This document shows positions 34,401 through 43,740 of a stretch of 64,000 nucleotides of DNA, one piece after another (position 1 is the stretch's first letter; every line of letters begins with the position of its first letter). Origin of the DNA: Dietzia alimentaria 72 (GTDB taxonomy: Bacteria; Actinomycetota; Actinomycetes; Mycobacteriales; Mycobacteriaceae); the NCBI RefSeq assembly GCF_000226215.1, contig NZ_AGFF01000022.1, positions 1 through 64,000 on the forward strand. The letters are read 5' to 3'. Under the pieces are notes generated by a model. That model saw only the letters and a program-made list of their open reading frames with translations, was not told the origin of the DNA and searched no databases. Position numbers and translations under genes: made by a program.

Positions 34401-35788
34401 TCAGATAGCCAGGTGTTCCCAGACGACGCCGGCGGTCGCCCACACCCCGTGCGCCTCGGAGTCAGCGATGTCGGGCAGCCGGAACGCGCCGCTGCCGCCG
34501 GCGGAGGTCGCCACCAAGGTCCCCAGCCCGGCGCGACGCTGGAACGGGGTGCGGCGCACGTTCCAACCGAGGATCCCGTCGCGGATCAGCAGGTCGGTGC
34601 GACGCAGCAGAGAACCCTTGCGTACTGCGACTACGAGATCGCCAACGGCGTGGCCGAGCCCCCGGGAGTTGTCGATTGCAGCCCATGACGACACGGCACC
34701 GGTGACCGCGGCGACGGCGACCGGAATCCACCACAGCCACGGCCACACGAGTGCGGGCCCGCAGCGAGGTAGGAACCGGCGCGTCCGACACCGCCTCAGC
34801 TACGCGCACCGAAACCGCGCGAGGTGAGGCGGGCACGAGCGCGGGGCTCTGGTTGGTTTTTCCCTTGTCGTCGTTGCCGGCGCCCACGCCCACCGCCACC
34901 ACGTCGAGCCGTGCGGCGCCCAGAGCGCGCAGGGCCGGCGGTTCGTGCAGGGTCACCCCGCGCACGCGGCGCCCGTCGAACGACGTGTGCCGGCCCACGA
35001 TCAGTCCGCGTCGCATCTCCAGTGAGCCGTCCCCGTGGCGCTCGAGGCGCATGCCCCACCGGTTCTCCACGACCACTGCCGCCGTCACCACTCCGACCAG
35101 CAATACCGACGCCCGCTGCCCCGAGTAATATCGCCGCGAGTGGAAGGCTGTCGATCCGCTCCCAAATCCACGTCGCCGTCGCGGGCACCGCGTCGAACCA
35201 GTTCGCCACCTGCGCGAGCGCCCCGATCGCCGCGAGGCCGAGCAGCGGCGTGGTGATGCTCGCGGGGGCGTAGCGGATCCACCGTGGGTCCAGCCGCGCG
35301 ATCTGCGAGGTGCCGCTCTCGGCATGGGTGGGCACCAGCCGGCGGCGCAGTTCCTCCGCTGCCTCGAGGTCCAGCGCGGCCAGGGTCAGCCGCGAGCCGT
35401 CCGTCTCGCCGCTGGCCAACCTGACGGTGGCAATGCCCATCCGCCGCTGCACAGGGTCAGCCGTGATCTCGACGTTGCGGACCCGGCCGGTCGACAGGCT
35501 CGTGGTGGTGCTGGACAGGAATCGGACGCGACGTTCTATGCGGTGGGCGTCCACACGGAAGGATGTGGCGGCGAGGCGGATGGTCTCCGAGACCGCGGTC
35601 GCGACGATGCCGAGGAGTACTCCGCCGATCGTCCACAAGACCACCCACCCGATCGCGAGTCCGCTGAGCAGCATCCCGATAGTCACCGGTATCGCGGCGG
35701 CGGCCAATGCCCCGGAGGTGAGCACCGTCGACGCGGCAACGGTGCGCCGGTCCAGGCGCGCCCACTCGTGGGGCGGAGGCGAGATCAT
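34401..35788 (-). pseudogene. YdbT-like bacterial PH-domain membrane protein, two frameshifts
   Basis: Intact YdbT-like proteins are about 450-490 residues with three bPH2 (DUF304) domains; this locus would give about 460. The first part is read well from 35788 (SPPPHEWARLDRRTVAAS, two membrane segments, STGRVRNVEITADPVQRRMG) to about 35110. The family match then moves to another frame (ASVLLVGVVTAAVVVENRWG, then SFDGRRVRGVTLHEPPALR). Near 34755 it moves again (WPWLWWIPVAVAAVTG to the end, FRLPDIADSEAHG). So two single-base shifts are needed. Either a decaying gene or two sequence errors. Its start overlaps the upstream PH gene by 4 nt, so the operon layout is preserved. Confidence 0.75.
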
Positions 35789-36273
35789 GTCGCGTCCCGC
35801 TGATCGTCATGGGCGAGGAGGGTGAGGCTGTCGGCCATCTCCTCGGCGCGCGTGGCGTCGAGCGCACTGATTCGTACCGCGCCCTTCGACGAGGCGGTGG
35901 TGACCACAACGGTGGCCAGACCGAACTGGCGCTGCAGCGGGCCGCGGGTCTCGTCGATGGTCTGCACTCGTGACAGGGGGGCCGCGCGCCACTCTTCCCA
36001 TAACAGGCCACTACAGCTGTAGATCGCGGTGTCGGTGGCCTCCCAACGGTGGATCGCCCATCGCACCCGCGGCACCACCACCAGCGCCGCCACGGTCAGT
36101 ACAGTCCACGCGCCGGCGGCCAGCAGAAACCACGGACCGAGAAAAGGCGTCAGGACCGCCAGCAGGACGAGGGGCCCCGCCATCCACAGCGCAACCTGGG
36201 CGGCCCACCATTGCCGGCACCGGGGATCGACCCGTTCCCGAGGCGGGCGCAGACCGAGGTGCGATGTATTCAC
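35785..36273 (-). CDS. PH-domain (DUF304/YdbS-like) membrane protein
   Basis: A 162-residue protein with two adjacent transmembrane helices (about 25-68) followed by one bacterial PH-like domain (bPH2) with AIYSCSGLLWEEWRAAPLSRVQTIDETRGPLQRQFGLATVVV. YdbS/YdbT pairs are common in Firmicutes and Actinobacteria and are linked to envelope stress or antimicrobial tolerance in Bacillus. The GTG start has a TAGGGT box 6 nt upstream, suggesting a leaderless message. Its partner gene immediately downstream is frameshifted. Confidence 0.85.
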   Translation of the reverse strand: MNTSHLGLRPPRERVDPRCRQWWAAQVALWMAGPLVLLAVLTPFLGPWFLLAAGAWTVLTVAALVVVPRVRWAIHRWEATDTAIYSCSGLLWEEWRAAPLSRVQTIDETRGPLQRQFGLATVVVTTASSKGAVRISALDATRAEEMADSLTLLAHDDQRDAT

Positions 36274-36310
36274 GCTCCCACCCTAGGTCGATTATGGGAC
36301 GCTGAGCCGT

Positions 36311-37375
36311 ATGGAAATCCTCCGGCGATACCGGGCTACCGGCGCAGACCTACCGTTCGGTGATCCACTGCGCGCACACGACGTCGCTATGGAGGGGTAC
36401 TTCATGCGGGTCACCGACCGAGAGAACGGGCGCGTGATCATCGCACTGATCGGTGTAAATCGAGGTCCAGACGGGCATTGGGCCACGTTGGGGCTGGCTT
36501 CTGACCAGGTGGGGGAGCCGGGGCAGGTGGGAGCGGCGAACTCGTCGTCGTCATCACTTCGTCTGGCGGCCGCGCCCCACGGGTGGGCCGATCCCCACCG
36601 CATCGGCGCCCGCTCCGCCGAGCAGTTCGAGTACCGCGCTGACGGCGTCCACGTGGACATGGGCGAGGGCGCCCGCCTGCATGTGGACATAACTGAGCCG
36701 GTCCGATGGCCGCATCCGATAGTAGGTGGGTCCAGCATCTTCCAAGCCGTTCCCGCACTCAATCAGTACTGGCACCCGTGGCTGCTCGGCGGGCGCGCCT
36801 CCGGGTGGGCCGAACTCGACGGACAGTGGTGGGAGTTCGACGCCGCCGAGGTGTACGGCGAGAAGAACTGGGGCGCCGAAGGCTTCCCCGACTCGTGGTG
36901 GTGGGGCCAGGCACAGGCCTTCTCCCAGCCGGACACCTGCGTCGCCTTTGCTGGCGGCCAGATTCACTCCGGGCCGCTGCGCACCGAGGTCACAGCGCTG
37001 GTCGTGCGGCTCCCGGACGGCCGAGTGGTCCGGCTGGGCAACCCGGTTGTCTCGCCTGTTCGTGCCGAGGTGACCGATGAGAGCTGGGAATTCGACGGCC
37101 GCGGCTACGGGTGGAGGATCAGGGTGAGTGGTCGGTCGCCGCTCGACCGGGCGCACGTGCTGCCGGTGCCGCTGCCGTCGCAGAAACGAAACTCGGCCGG
37201 ATCGATCGAGCACCTCGCCGGAGAACTCGACGTGGAGGTCTGGCGGCACGGGCGGCTGGTCTGGGCCGATCACAGTTCGCTGGCAGCGCTCGAGCACGGC
37301 GGATTGGCGCGCGCGGAAGCGGAACTGCGGCGGCGCGGGGTGCCCGAGGGGGAGACGGGAGCGCCTCCGCGGTAG
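36311..37375 (+). CDS. Tocopherol-cyclase-like protein
   Basis: A 354-residue predicted soluble protein resembling the Tocopherol_cycl family. The diagnostic region is WAELDGQWWEFDAAEVYGEKNWGAEGFPDSWWWGQA (about 169-204), with the EKNWG...FP..WWWGQ core. The plant enzyme cyclises quinols to tocopherols, but bacteria of this type do not make tocopherol, so a different lipid-like ligand or reaction is expected. Starts 37 bp from the divergent PH-domain gene. Convergent with coaA. Confidence 0.72.
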   Translation: MEILRRYRATGADLPFGDPLRAHDVAMEGYFMRVTDRENGRVIIALIGVNRGPDGHWATLGLASDQVGEPGQVGAANSSSSSLRLAAAPHGWADPHRIGARSAEQFEYRADGVHVDMGEGARLHVDITEPVRWPHPIVGGSSIFQAVPALNQYWHPWLLGGRASGWAELDGQWWEFDAAEVYGEKNWGAEGFPDSWWWGQAQAFSQPDTCVAFAGGQIHSGPLRTEVTALVVRLPDGRVVRLGNPVVSPVRAEVTDESWEFDGRGYGWRIRVSGRSPLDRAHVLPVPLPSQKRNSAGSIEHLAGELDVEVWRHGRLVWADHSSLAALEHGGLARAEAELRRRGVPEGETGAPPR

Positions 37376-37393
37376 GCCGTGCGCTCGGGGCAA

Positions 37394-37431
37394 CGCCGCG
37401 AAGAGGAAATCGCCTGCGTCGACCGAGTCGA
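37394..37431. repeat. Second copy (half-site) of dispersed repeat family 2
   Basis: CGCCGCGAAGAGGAAATCGC and the next 18 bases match, with few differences, the minus strand of 10925-10887. The opposite arm of the 10.9-kb palindrome is absent here. It lies in the 108-bp gap between the convergent tocopherol-cyclase-like and coaA genes. Confidence 0.55.
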
Positions 37432-37483
37432 AGTGTCCGAAACACTCTGCGCGGTGGGGGAGGCAGGCTGGGAAGTTCGCGCG

Positions 37484-38416
37484 TCAGATCTTGCGCAGGC
37501 GCAGGCGCTGAATCGAGTGGTCAGAGTTCTTGCGCAGGACCAGCGTGGCGCGCGGCCGCGTGGGCAGGATGTTCTCCACCAGGTTCGGCCGGTTGATCGA
37601 GGTCCAGATCTCGCGCGCGGCCAACCGCGCGGCCTGGTCCGAGAGGTCGGCGTAGTGCGCGAAGTGAGACCCGGGGTTGGAGAAAGAGGTGCTGCGTAGC
37701 TCGAGGAATCGCTCGACGTACCAGTTCTCGATGTCCTCGATGCGGGCGTCCACGTACAGCGAGAAGTCGAACAGGTCCGAGACCATGAGTCGCGGGCCGG
37801 TCTGCAGCACGTTCAGCCCCTCCACAATGAGGATGTCGGGACGGCGCACCTCTATGTGCTCATTGGGCACGATGTCGTACTTGGTGTGTGAGTAGACGGG
37901 CGCCCGGACCAGCGGGGCACCGGACTTGACCTCGGTGACGAACCGCAGCAGGGCCCGGCGATCATAGGACTCGGGGTAGCCCTTGCGGTGCATAAGGCCG
38001 CGACGTTCGAGTTCGCGGTTCGGGAGGAGGAAGCCGTCGGTGGTGATGAGGTCCACCCGGGGGTGGGAATCCCAGCGGGTGAGCAGTGCGCGCAGCACAC
38101 GGGCTGAGGTGGACTTGCCCACCGCGACCGAACCGGCCACCCCGATCACGAACGGCATGGGGGCGTCGGAAGCCTCCCCGAGGAACAGATTGGTGGACTG
38201 GAACAGGCGCTGCCTGGCCGAGACCTGGAGATGGATTAGTCGGCTGAGCGGCAGGTAGATCTCTGCGATCTCGTCGAGGTCGAGGTGCTCACCCAGCCCG
38301 CGCATCCCCTCGAGGTCCTGCTCGGTGAGCACCATCGGCATAGCACTGCGAAGTCGACGCCAACTCCGGCGGTCGAACTCCACGTACGGCGTGTAGTCGC
38401 CGGCATGTCTGCTCAC
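37484..38416 (-). CDS. coaA: Pantothenate kinase, type I
   Basis: Phosphorylates pantothenate, the first step of coenzyme A synthesis. The 310-residue protein has the P-loop [12 protein letters not shown] at 92-103, followed by [17 protein letters not shown] and [11 protein letters not shown], as in E. coli CoaA and M. tuberculosis CoaA. The GTG start gives the family N-terminus [14 protein letters not shown] much longer frame upstream runs across the divergent glyA promoter and is rejected. CACAAT 8 nt before the GTG may be a -10 for a leaderless transcript. Divergent from glyA, as in mycobacteria. Confidence 0.95.
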   Translation of the reverse strand: MSRHAGDYTPYVEFDRRSWRRLRSAMPMVLTEQDLEGMRGLGEHLDLDEIAEIYLPLSRLIHLQVSARQRLFQSTNLFLGEASDAPMPFVIGVAGSVAVGKSTSARVLRALLTRWDSHPRVDLITTDGFLLPNRELERRGLMHRKGYPESYDRRALLRFVTEVKSGAPLVRAPVYSHTKYDIVPNEHIEVRRPDILIVEGLNVLQTGPRLMVSDLFDFSLYVDARIEDIENWYVERFLELRSTSFSNPGSHFAHYADLSDQAARLAAREIWTSINRPNLVENILPTRPRATLVLRKNSDHSIQRLRLRKI

Positions 38417-38513
38417 GACTTGTGATTGTGGCAGGTCTCCACGCGGGACGCGGGCCCAGGGGGTCGTGGCACTAGACTGACGACGACGACGAGCCCACGC
38501 GCAAGGAGCAAAG

Positions 38514-39818
38514 ATGACCGACCCGAACACCGACGTGTTCTCCGCCTCTCTGGCCGAGCTTGACCCCGAGGTCGCCGAGGCGATGTCCGGTGAGCTCGCA
38601 CGGCAGCGAGACACGCTCGAGATGATCGCGTCAGAGAACTTCGTTCCGCGCTCGGTCCTCCAGGCGCAGGGCTCCGTGCTCACCAACAAGTACGCCGAGG
38701 GCTACCCGGGCCGGCGCTACTACGGCGGCTGCGAGCACGTTGACGTGGTCGAAAACCTCGCGCGTGACCGTGCCAAGGAGGTCTTCGGCGCCAAGTACGC
38801 CAACGTCCAGCCGCACGCCGGCGCCCAGGCCAACGCCGCCGTACTCATGGCGCTCGCGGCGCCGGGCTCCAAGATCATGGGCCTGTCACTGGCCCACGGT
38901 GGGCACCTCACTCACGGTATGAAGCTGAACTTCTCCGGGCAGCTGTACGAGGTCGCGGCCTACGAGGTGGACCCCGAGACGATGCTGATCAACATGGACA
39001 CCGTCCGCGAGATGGCGCTGGCGGAGAAGCCGGACGTCATCATCGCGGGGTGGTCGGCCTACCCCCGGACTCTGGATTTCCAGAAGTTCCGCGAGATCGC
39101 CGACGAGGTGGGTGCCAAGCTGTGGGTGGACATGGCCCACTTTGCCGGACTGGTGGCCGCCGGCCTGCACCCGAGCCCCGTGCCGTACGCGGATGTCGTG
39201 TCCACCACCGTGCACAAGACGCTCGGTGGGCCGCGATCGGGCATGATCCTCACCAACGACCTCGAGCTGTTCAAGAAGCTCAATTCGACGGTGTTCCCCG
39301 GCCAGCAGGGTGGGCCGCTGATGCACGCGATCGCCGCCAAGGCCACGGCGATGAAGATCGCCGGGACCGAACAGTTCCGTCAGCGCCAGCAGCGCACAAT
39401 CGAGGGCGCGAAGATCCTCGCCGAGCGGCTGACCGCACAAGACTGCAAGGATGCCGGAGTCTCGGTCCTCACCGGGGGTACCGACGTGCATCTGGTCTTG
39501 GCTGACCTGCGCGACTCCGAGCTCGACGGCCAGCAGGCCGAGGATCTTCTCCACGAGGTCGGCATCACCGTGAACCGCAACGCGGTTCCGTTTGACCCGC
39601 GTCCACCGATGGTGACCTCCGGCCTGCGAATCGGCACCCCGGCTCTGGCTACCCGTGGATTTGATGCCGAGGACTTCCGTGAGGTCGCGGACATCATCGG
39701 CACGGCGCTGGCCGCCGGCAAGGGTGCGGACGTCACCGCTCTGCGCGCACGCGTGTCCGCGCTGGCCGCGTCGAAGCCGCTCTATGAGGGCCTTGAGGAC
39801 TGGAAGATCCTCGGCTGA
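38514..39818 (+). CDS. glyA: Serine hydroxymethyltransferase
   Basis: PLP enzyme interconverting serine and glycine with tetrahydrofolate, the main source of one-carbon units. The 434-residue protein has the PLP lysine Lys235 in [14 protein letters not shown], the N-terminal [19 protein letters not shown] and [15 protein letters not shown] motifs. The ribosome-binding site AAGGAG lies 7 nt before the ATG, and TAGACT (38473-38478) is a likely -10. It sits divergent from coaA, the conserved mycobacterial arrangement. Confidence 0.97.
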   Translation: MTDPNTDVFSASLAELDPEVAEAMSGELARQRDTLEMIASENFVPRSVLQAQGSVLTNKYAEGYPGRRYYGGCEHVDVVENLARDRAKEVFGAKYANVQPHAGAQANAAVLMALAAPGSKIMGLSLAHGGHLTHGMKLNFSGQLYEVAAYEVDPETMLINMDTVREMALAEKPDVIIAGWSAYPRTLDFQKFREIADEVGAKLWVDMAHFAGLVAAGLHPSPVPYADVVSTTVHKTLGGPRSGMILTNDLELFKKLNSTVFPGQQGGPLMHAIAAKATAMKIAGTEQFRQRQQRTIEGAKILAERLTAQDCKDAGVSVLTGGTDVHLVLADLRDSELDGQQAEDLLHEVGITVNRNAVPFDPRPPMVTSGLRIGTPALATRGFDAEDFREVADIIGTALAAGKGADVTALRARVSALAASKPLYEGLEDWKILG

Positions 39819-39852
39819 GTACGCGAGGTAAACGACAGACAGGCGGGGGCCG

Positions 39853-40575
39853 GTGACCAACGAGAACGGGGGCATCGGCCCCCGCCTGCGCGTGGGCTAC
39901 GTGCCCGGCGTGCAACCCGACAAGTGGCTGACCCGATGGCGTGAGCGTCATCCAGACATCCCGGTCACCGCGCGGCGTGTGGGGGATCCGCGGGCGGAGC
40001 TCGCACAGGCACCCGGAGATGACGGCTTCGATGTGATCTTCCTCCGCGAGGCCGATGACGCCCCGCGGTCGGCGCCGCTCGGCCTGCTCCGGGTGCCGCT
40101 CTACACCGAGACGATGGCCGTGCTTGCCGAGAAGGACCATGAACTCGGCGCGTTCGACTCGGTGAGCGCCGCCGATCTGGCAGGGGAGCGGTGGCTCGAG
40201 AAGATCGATGCGATCTCGGCGACGCCGGACGAGGTGGCCGCGGCTGTGGATCTGGTGGCTGCGGGAGTCGGCCTTCTGGTGTTGCCGATGCCCTACGCGC
40301 GCTCGCTCAGCCGTCGCGACGTCGTGGAGAGGGCGATCGAGGGCGTCCCCGCCACGCGGATGGGCGTGGCCTGGTCGCCTGCACGCGAGGGCGAGGACAT
40401 GATCGACGACTTCGTGGGCATCGTTCGCGGCAGGTCGGCCACCAGTACACGCGGTGGGTCCGAGCCGCCCGCCGAGAAGCGCACGGCCAAGGAGAAGACT
40501 GCGGCCAAGGCCCTGGCCCGGGCGGCCGCAGGACAGCGGTCCGGACCTGCCAAGCGCGGTAAGAAGCGGCGCTGA
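39853..40575 (+). CDS. LysR-type substrate-binding domain protein without HTH, basic tail
   Basis: A 240-residue protein matching the effector-binding half of LysR-type regulators (RLRVGYVPGVQPDKWLTRWRERHPD at the start, LLRVPLYTETMAVLAEKDHEL in the middle, VAAGVGLLVLPMPYARSL later) but with no helix-turn-helix domain. The last ~35 residues are Ala/Lys/Arg-rich, ending AKRGKKRR, histone-tail-like. The GTG start follows glyA by 34 nt, so the two may be co-transcribed. Related actinobacterial proteins exist without assigned function. DNA binding through the tail is a guess. Confidence 0.75.
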   Translation: MTNENGGIGPRLRVGYVPGVQPDKWLTRWRERHPDIPVTARRVGDPRAELAQAPGDDGFDVIFLREADDAPRSAPLGLLRVPLYTETMAVLAEKDHELGAFDSVSAADLAGERWLEKIDAISATPDEVAAAVDLVAAGVGLLVLPMPYARSLSRRDVVERAIEGVPATRMGVAWSPAREGEDMIDDFVGIVRGRSATSTRGGSEPPAEKRTAKEKTAAKALARAAAGQRSGPAKRGKKRR

Positions 40576-40600
40576 GACCGGGGCGCATCGGTTCGCCGGC

Positions 40601-41200
40601 CTAGCCCTGGGCGGCGCCCACCATGCCGCGCGCGAACTCCAGGTGGCGGGCCACCACCTCGTCGGACGACAGTGGCCCGTCGGGTCGGTACCAGGACGCG
40701 ATGGACACACACAGCGAGGCGATCGCGCGCGCGGCGTCCCGGGGGTGGCGGCACGCGAAGTCCCCTGACTTCACGCCCGCACTGATCGCGTCCTGGAGCA
40801 TCGTCTGCTGGGCGTCCCGCTGGGAGATGTGATGCGCCCGTACGTCCGGATCCATGCTGCGCATCTCGGTGGAGGCCACAAAAGCGTGGTCGCGCCTGGC
40901 CATGTGGAAGCGGGCGAGGCATTCGACAACGTTCGCGAAGCGCTGGGCCGGGGAGTCACCGGCGTCCTCTGCGGCTACAGCGGTGTGTGTCAGCATCTCG
41001 GCCATCGTCGAGTCCACTATCGCCGCGAGAAGCGCCTGCTTGGACCTGTAGTGGTGGTAGAGGCCGGGTACGGACAACCCCGCAGCCTCGGCGATCGACC
41101 GTATGGACGCGCCGTGATAGCCGTGCCGGGCAAAGACGTCGAGGGCAGCCCTCAGTGGTGGTGTCAGACCGTCCGGGCCGAACTCGCGCCAATCCTTCAT
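40601..41200 (-). CDS. TetR-family transcriptional regulator
   Basis: A 199-residue repressor. The N-terminal HTH is ALDVFARHGYHGASIRSIAEAAGLSVPGLYHHYRSKQALLAAIVD (about 16-60); the C-terminal ligand domain is helical. It is divergent from the kinase/acyl-CoA dehydrogenase/thiolase genes, with an 18-bp palindrome between. It is therefore the likely repressor of that catabolic unit, perhaps sensing an acyl-CoA. I start it at MKDWREFG; an ATG five codons upstream is also possible. Confidence 0.9.
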   Translation of the reverse strand: MKDWREFGPDGLTPPLRAALDVFARHGYHGASIRSIAEAAGLSVPGLYHHYRSKQALLAAIVDSTMAEMLTHTAVAAEDAGDSPAQRFANVVECLARFHMARRDHAFVASTEMRSMDPDVRAHHISQRDAQQTMLQDAISAGVKSGDFACRHPRDAARAIASLCVSIASWYRPDGPLSSDEVVARHLEFARGMVGAAQG

Positions 41201-41279
41201 CGGTCCGCTTTCCATCGGTGGTCGAGCCCTCGGTCCCGAACGTTTGACACCGGATGTGGTGTGAATAACACTATGGCAC

Positions 41280-41297
41280 ACCGAACGATCGCTCGGT
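41280..41297. promoter_or_regulatory. TetR-type operator
   Basis: ACCGAACGATCGCTCGGT is an 18-bp dyad (16 of 18 symmetric), located in the 186-bp divergent region between the TetR gene and the APH-like gene. The size and form fit a TetR dimer site. Confidence 0.6.
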
Positions 41298-41386
41298 CGG
41301 GCAGAATGATCGCCGGGGACACGAGGTGCCACAACCAGCCGCCCGACCCCGGTACGTCCCGTTCACCGACCGCGAGGACCGAGCTC

Positions 41387-42463
41387 ATGAACACCTCCAA
41401 AGAAGAGCCTGCAGGCCTGCCCGTCGACGAGTTGCTGCGTCCGGACGTGGTGGGCCCCCGAATAGTCGAGGCCACCGGGGACCGGGCCTGGGCGGACTTT
41501 GAGGCCGAACTCATCGCGGGCGGCAAGTCCAACCTCACCTTCACTCTTCGTTCGGACGCCGGCGAGTTGATCCTTCGGCGACCGCCAACTGGTGAGCTGC
41601 TTCCGAGCGCGCACGACATGGGTCGTGAGGCCCGTATCCAGCTCGGCCTGGCGGACACCGACGTGCCCGTGGCGCGGGTGGTGCTCAATGAAACCACCGG
41701 CGACGACCTGGGAGTTCCCTACTACGTCATGGAGAAAGTGGTCGGACACATCATCCGGGACGAACTGCCCGCGGGCTTCGCCGAGGGTGACGACGACAAG
41801 GCGGCCATGGCTGACGCGCAGATCGACGCTTTGGTCGCACTCCATGCGGTCGATCAGAACGCGGTGGGCCTGGGTGAACTCGGACGCCCGGAGGGCTACC
41901 TGGAGCGCCAACTCCGACGCTGGCTAGGCCAGTCGGAGAAGTCCAGTGCCTCAGTCCGCTCGGAGCGCCTGCCCGACCTGGCGGCTCGTCTCGGGGAGAG
42001 CATGCCCACCTCGCCGTCGTCGCGGATCATTCACGGTGATTACCGCCTCGACAACTACGTGGTGGACCCGAACGATCCGGGTCGGATCCTGGCGATCCTC
42101 GACTGGGAACTGTCCACACTCGGCGATCCCGTCGCCGACCTCGCGCAGACGGTTCTGTACTGGGGCGACCCGGAGGGGCCGAGCGTCCCTCTGGTCCCCG
42201 GTATCACCACCGAGGCCGGCTGGCCCGGGCCGCAGAGGCTGATCGATCGCTACTGCACTGCGACCGGCACGGACCCGTCGTACATGCCCTGGTACCTCGC
42301 GTTTGCCACCTTCAAGTTCGCCGCGATCGCCCAGGGGGTGGCCACCCGCTCCGAGTCCGGAGACATGGCCGGGCAGGACTTCGGCGACATCGGCCCGCAG
42401 CTCCGCGAGCTGGTGGACCACGGTCACTCGATCCTCGACGCCGCCGACCCTTTACAGGAGTAA
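41387..42463 (+). CDS. APH-family phosphotransferase (ACAD10/11 N-terminal-like)
   Basis: A 358-residue aminoglycoside-phosphotransferase-fold kinase. RIIHGDYRLDNYVVD holds the catalytic Asp and Asn, and ILDWELSTLGDPVADLA the metal-binding Asp. In eukaryotic ACAD10/ACAD11 this domain is fused to an acyl-CoA dehydrogenase and phosphorylates 4-hydroxyacyl-CoA. Here the dehydrogenase is the next gene, 5 nt downstream, which supports the same two-step role. Start at the ATG giving MNTSKEEPAG; a much longer frame antisense to the tetR-type gene is rejected. Confidence 0.88.
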   Translation: MNTSKEEPAGLPVDELLRPDVVGPRIVEATGDRAWADFEAELIAGGKSNLTFTLRSDAGELILRRPPTGELLPSAHDMGREARIQLGLADTDVPVARVVLNETTGDDLGVPYYVMEKVVGHIIRDELPAGFAEGDDDKAAMADAQIDALVALHAVDQNAVGLGELGRPEGYLERQLRRWLGQSEKSSASVRSERLPDLAARLGESMPTSPSSRIIHGDYRLDNYVVDPNDPGRILAILDWELSTLGDPVADLAQTVLYWGDPEGPSVPLVPGITTEAGWPGPQRLIDRYCTATGTDPSYMPWYLAFATFKFAAIAQGVATRSESGDMAGQDFGDIGPQLRELVDHGHSILDAADPLQE

Positions 42464-42468
42464 AGACA

Positions 42469-43674
42469 ATGGAATTCGCTCACAGCCAGCGCAGCCTCGA
42501 GCTGCAGGAGAACATGTGGGACTTCATGCGGGGGCATGTGTTCCCGGCTGAGCCGGTGTGGTCCGAGTACCTGCGGGTGCACGGCGAGAACGAACACCCG
42601 CCGATCATGGAGGAGCTCAAGGCCGAGGCGCGCCGCCGCGGACTGTGGAACTTGTTCCTTCCCGAATGGTCTGGTCTTTCCAACCTCGAATTTGCCGCGG
42701 TGTCCGAGATCTCGGGCTGGTCGCCTGTCATCGCGCCCGAGGCGATCAATTCCCAGGCTCCGGACACCGGGAACATGGAGACCTTCCACCTCTTCGGCAC
42801 CGATGAGCAGAAGGCGGCGTACCTCGAGCCACTCAAGGAGGGCAGGATCCGCTCGGCGTACGCGATGACCGAGCCCGATGTGGCCTCGTCGGATGCCACC
42901 AACGTCCAGACGGTCATCCGGCGTGAGGGTGACGAGTACGTGATCAACGGCCGGAAGTGGTGGATCACGGGCGTGGCCGACGCGCGCTGCGAGATCCTCA
43001 TCGTCATGGGCAAGACGGATGAGTCCGCCAAGACCCACCGCCAACAATCCATGGTTCTGGTACCCCGCGACACCCCCGGCCTGACCATCGAGCGCAATCT
43101 GCCCCTGTTCGGTTACCAGGACCAGCACGGCCACTGCGAGCTGGTGTTCAAAGACGTGCGCGTTCCGCGCGAGAATCTGCTCGGCGAGGAGGGGGCCGGA
43201 TTCGCAATCGCCCAGGCGCGACTCGGTCCCGGCCGCATCCACCACGCCATGCGTGCGATCGGCATGGCCGAGCGGGCCTTGGCGCTGATGGTGGATCGCG
43301 CCAAGTCGCGTCACGCGTTCGGTGGCTACCTTTCCGACCAGGGAGTGGTGCAGGAACACATCGCCAACTCGCGGATCGAGATCGACCAGGCGCGCCTGCA
43401 GGTTCAGCACTGTGCCTGGATGATCGACACCGTTGGTGCCAAGGAGGCGCGCTTCGAGATCTCGGCCATCAAGGTGATCGCCCCGCAGGTCGCCTGCTCG
43501 GTGGTTGACCGGGCTATTGAGATCTTCGGCGGCGCCGGGGTCTCGGATGACACCCCACTCGCGTACTTCTACGCATGGGCGCGGGCACTGCGGATCGTGG
43601 ACGGTCCCGATGCCGTGCATCGTCGCACCATCGCGCGCGGCGAATTGCGTCGCACACCGCCGTACATCGGCTGA
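42469..43674 (+). CDS. Acyl-CoA dehydrogenase, ACAD10/11 type
   Basis: FAD-dependent acyl-CoA dehydrogenase of 401 residues. AYAMTEPDVASSDATN (about 129-144), NGRKWWITG and the C-terminal AIEIFGGAGVSDDTPLAY with ALRIVDGPDAVH are typical of the ACAD10/11 group. It may handle 4-hydroxy- or phosphorylated acyl-CoAs produced with the preceding kinase. The ribosome-binding site AGGAG overlaps the previous stop region. Followed after 66 nt by a thiolase. Confidence 0.92.
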   Translation: MEFAHSQRSLELQENMWDFMRGHVFPAEPVWSEYLRVHGENEHPPIMEELKAEARRRGLWNLFLPEWSGLSNLEFAAVSEISGWSPVIAPEAINSQAPDTGNMETFHLFGTDEQKAAYLEPLKEGRIRSAYAMTEPDVASSDATNVQTVIRREGDEYVINGRKWWITGVADARCEILIVMGKTDESAKTHRQQSMVLVPRDTPGLTIERNLPLFGYQDQHGHCELVFKDVRVPRENLLGEEGAGFAIAQARLGPGRIHHAMRAIGMAERALALMVDRAKSRHAFGGYLSDQGVVQEHIANSRIEIDQARLQVQHCAWMIDTVGAKEARFEISAIKVIAPQVACSVVDRAIEIFGGAGVSDDTPLAYFYAWARALRIVDGPDAVHRRTIARGELRRTPPYIG

Positions 43675-43740
43675 TACTAGGATGTTCGACCACTAGGCCG
43701 GGACCGGTCGGTGACCACTTCAGCTACAGGAGACCAGCAC

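Noticed and set aside
38417-38689. 91-codon N-terminal extension of pantothenate kinase
   Set aside because: Crosses the glyA promoter and start; the family N-terminus begins at the GTG at 38416.
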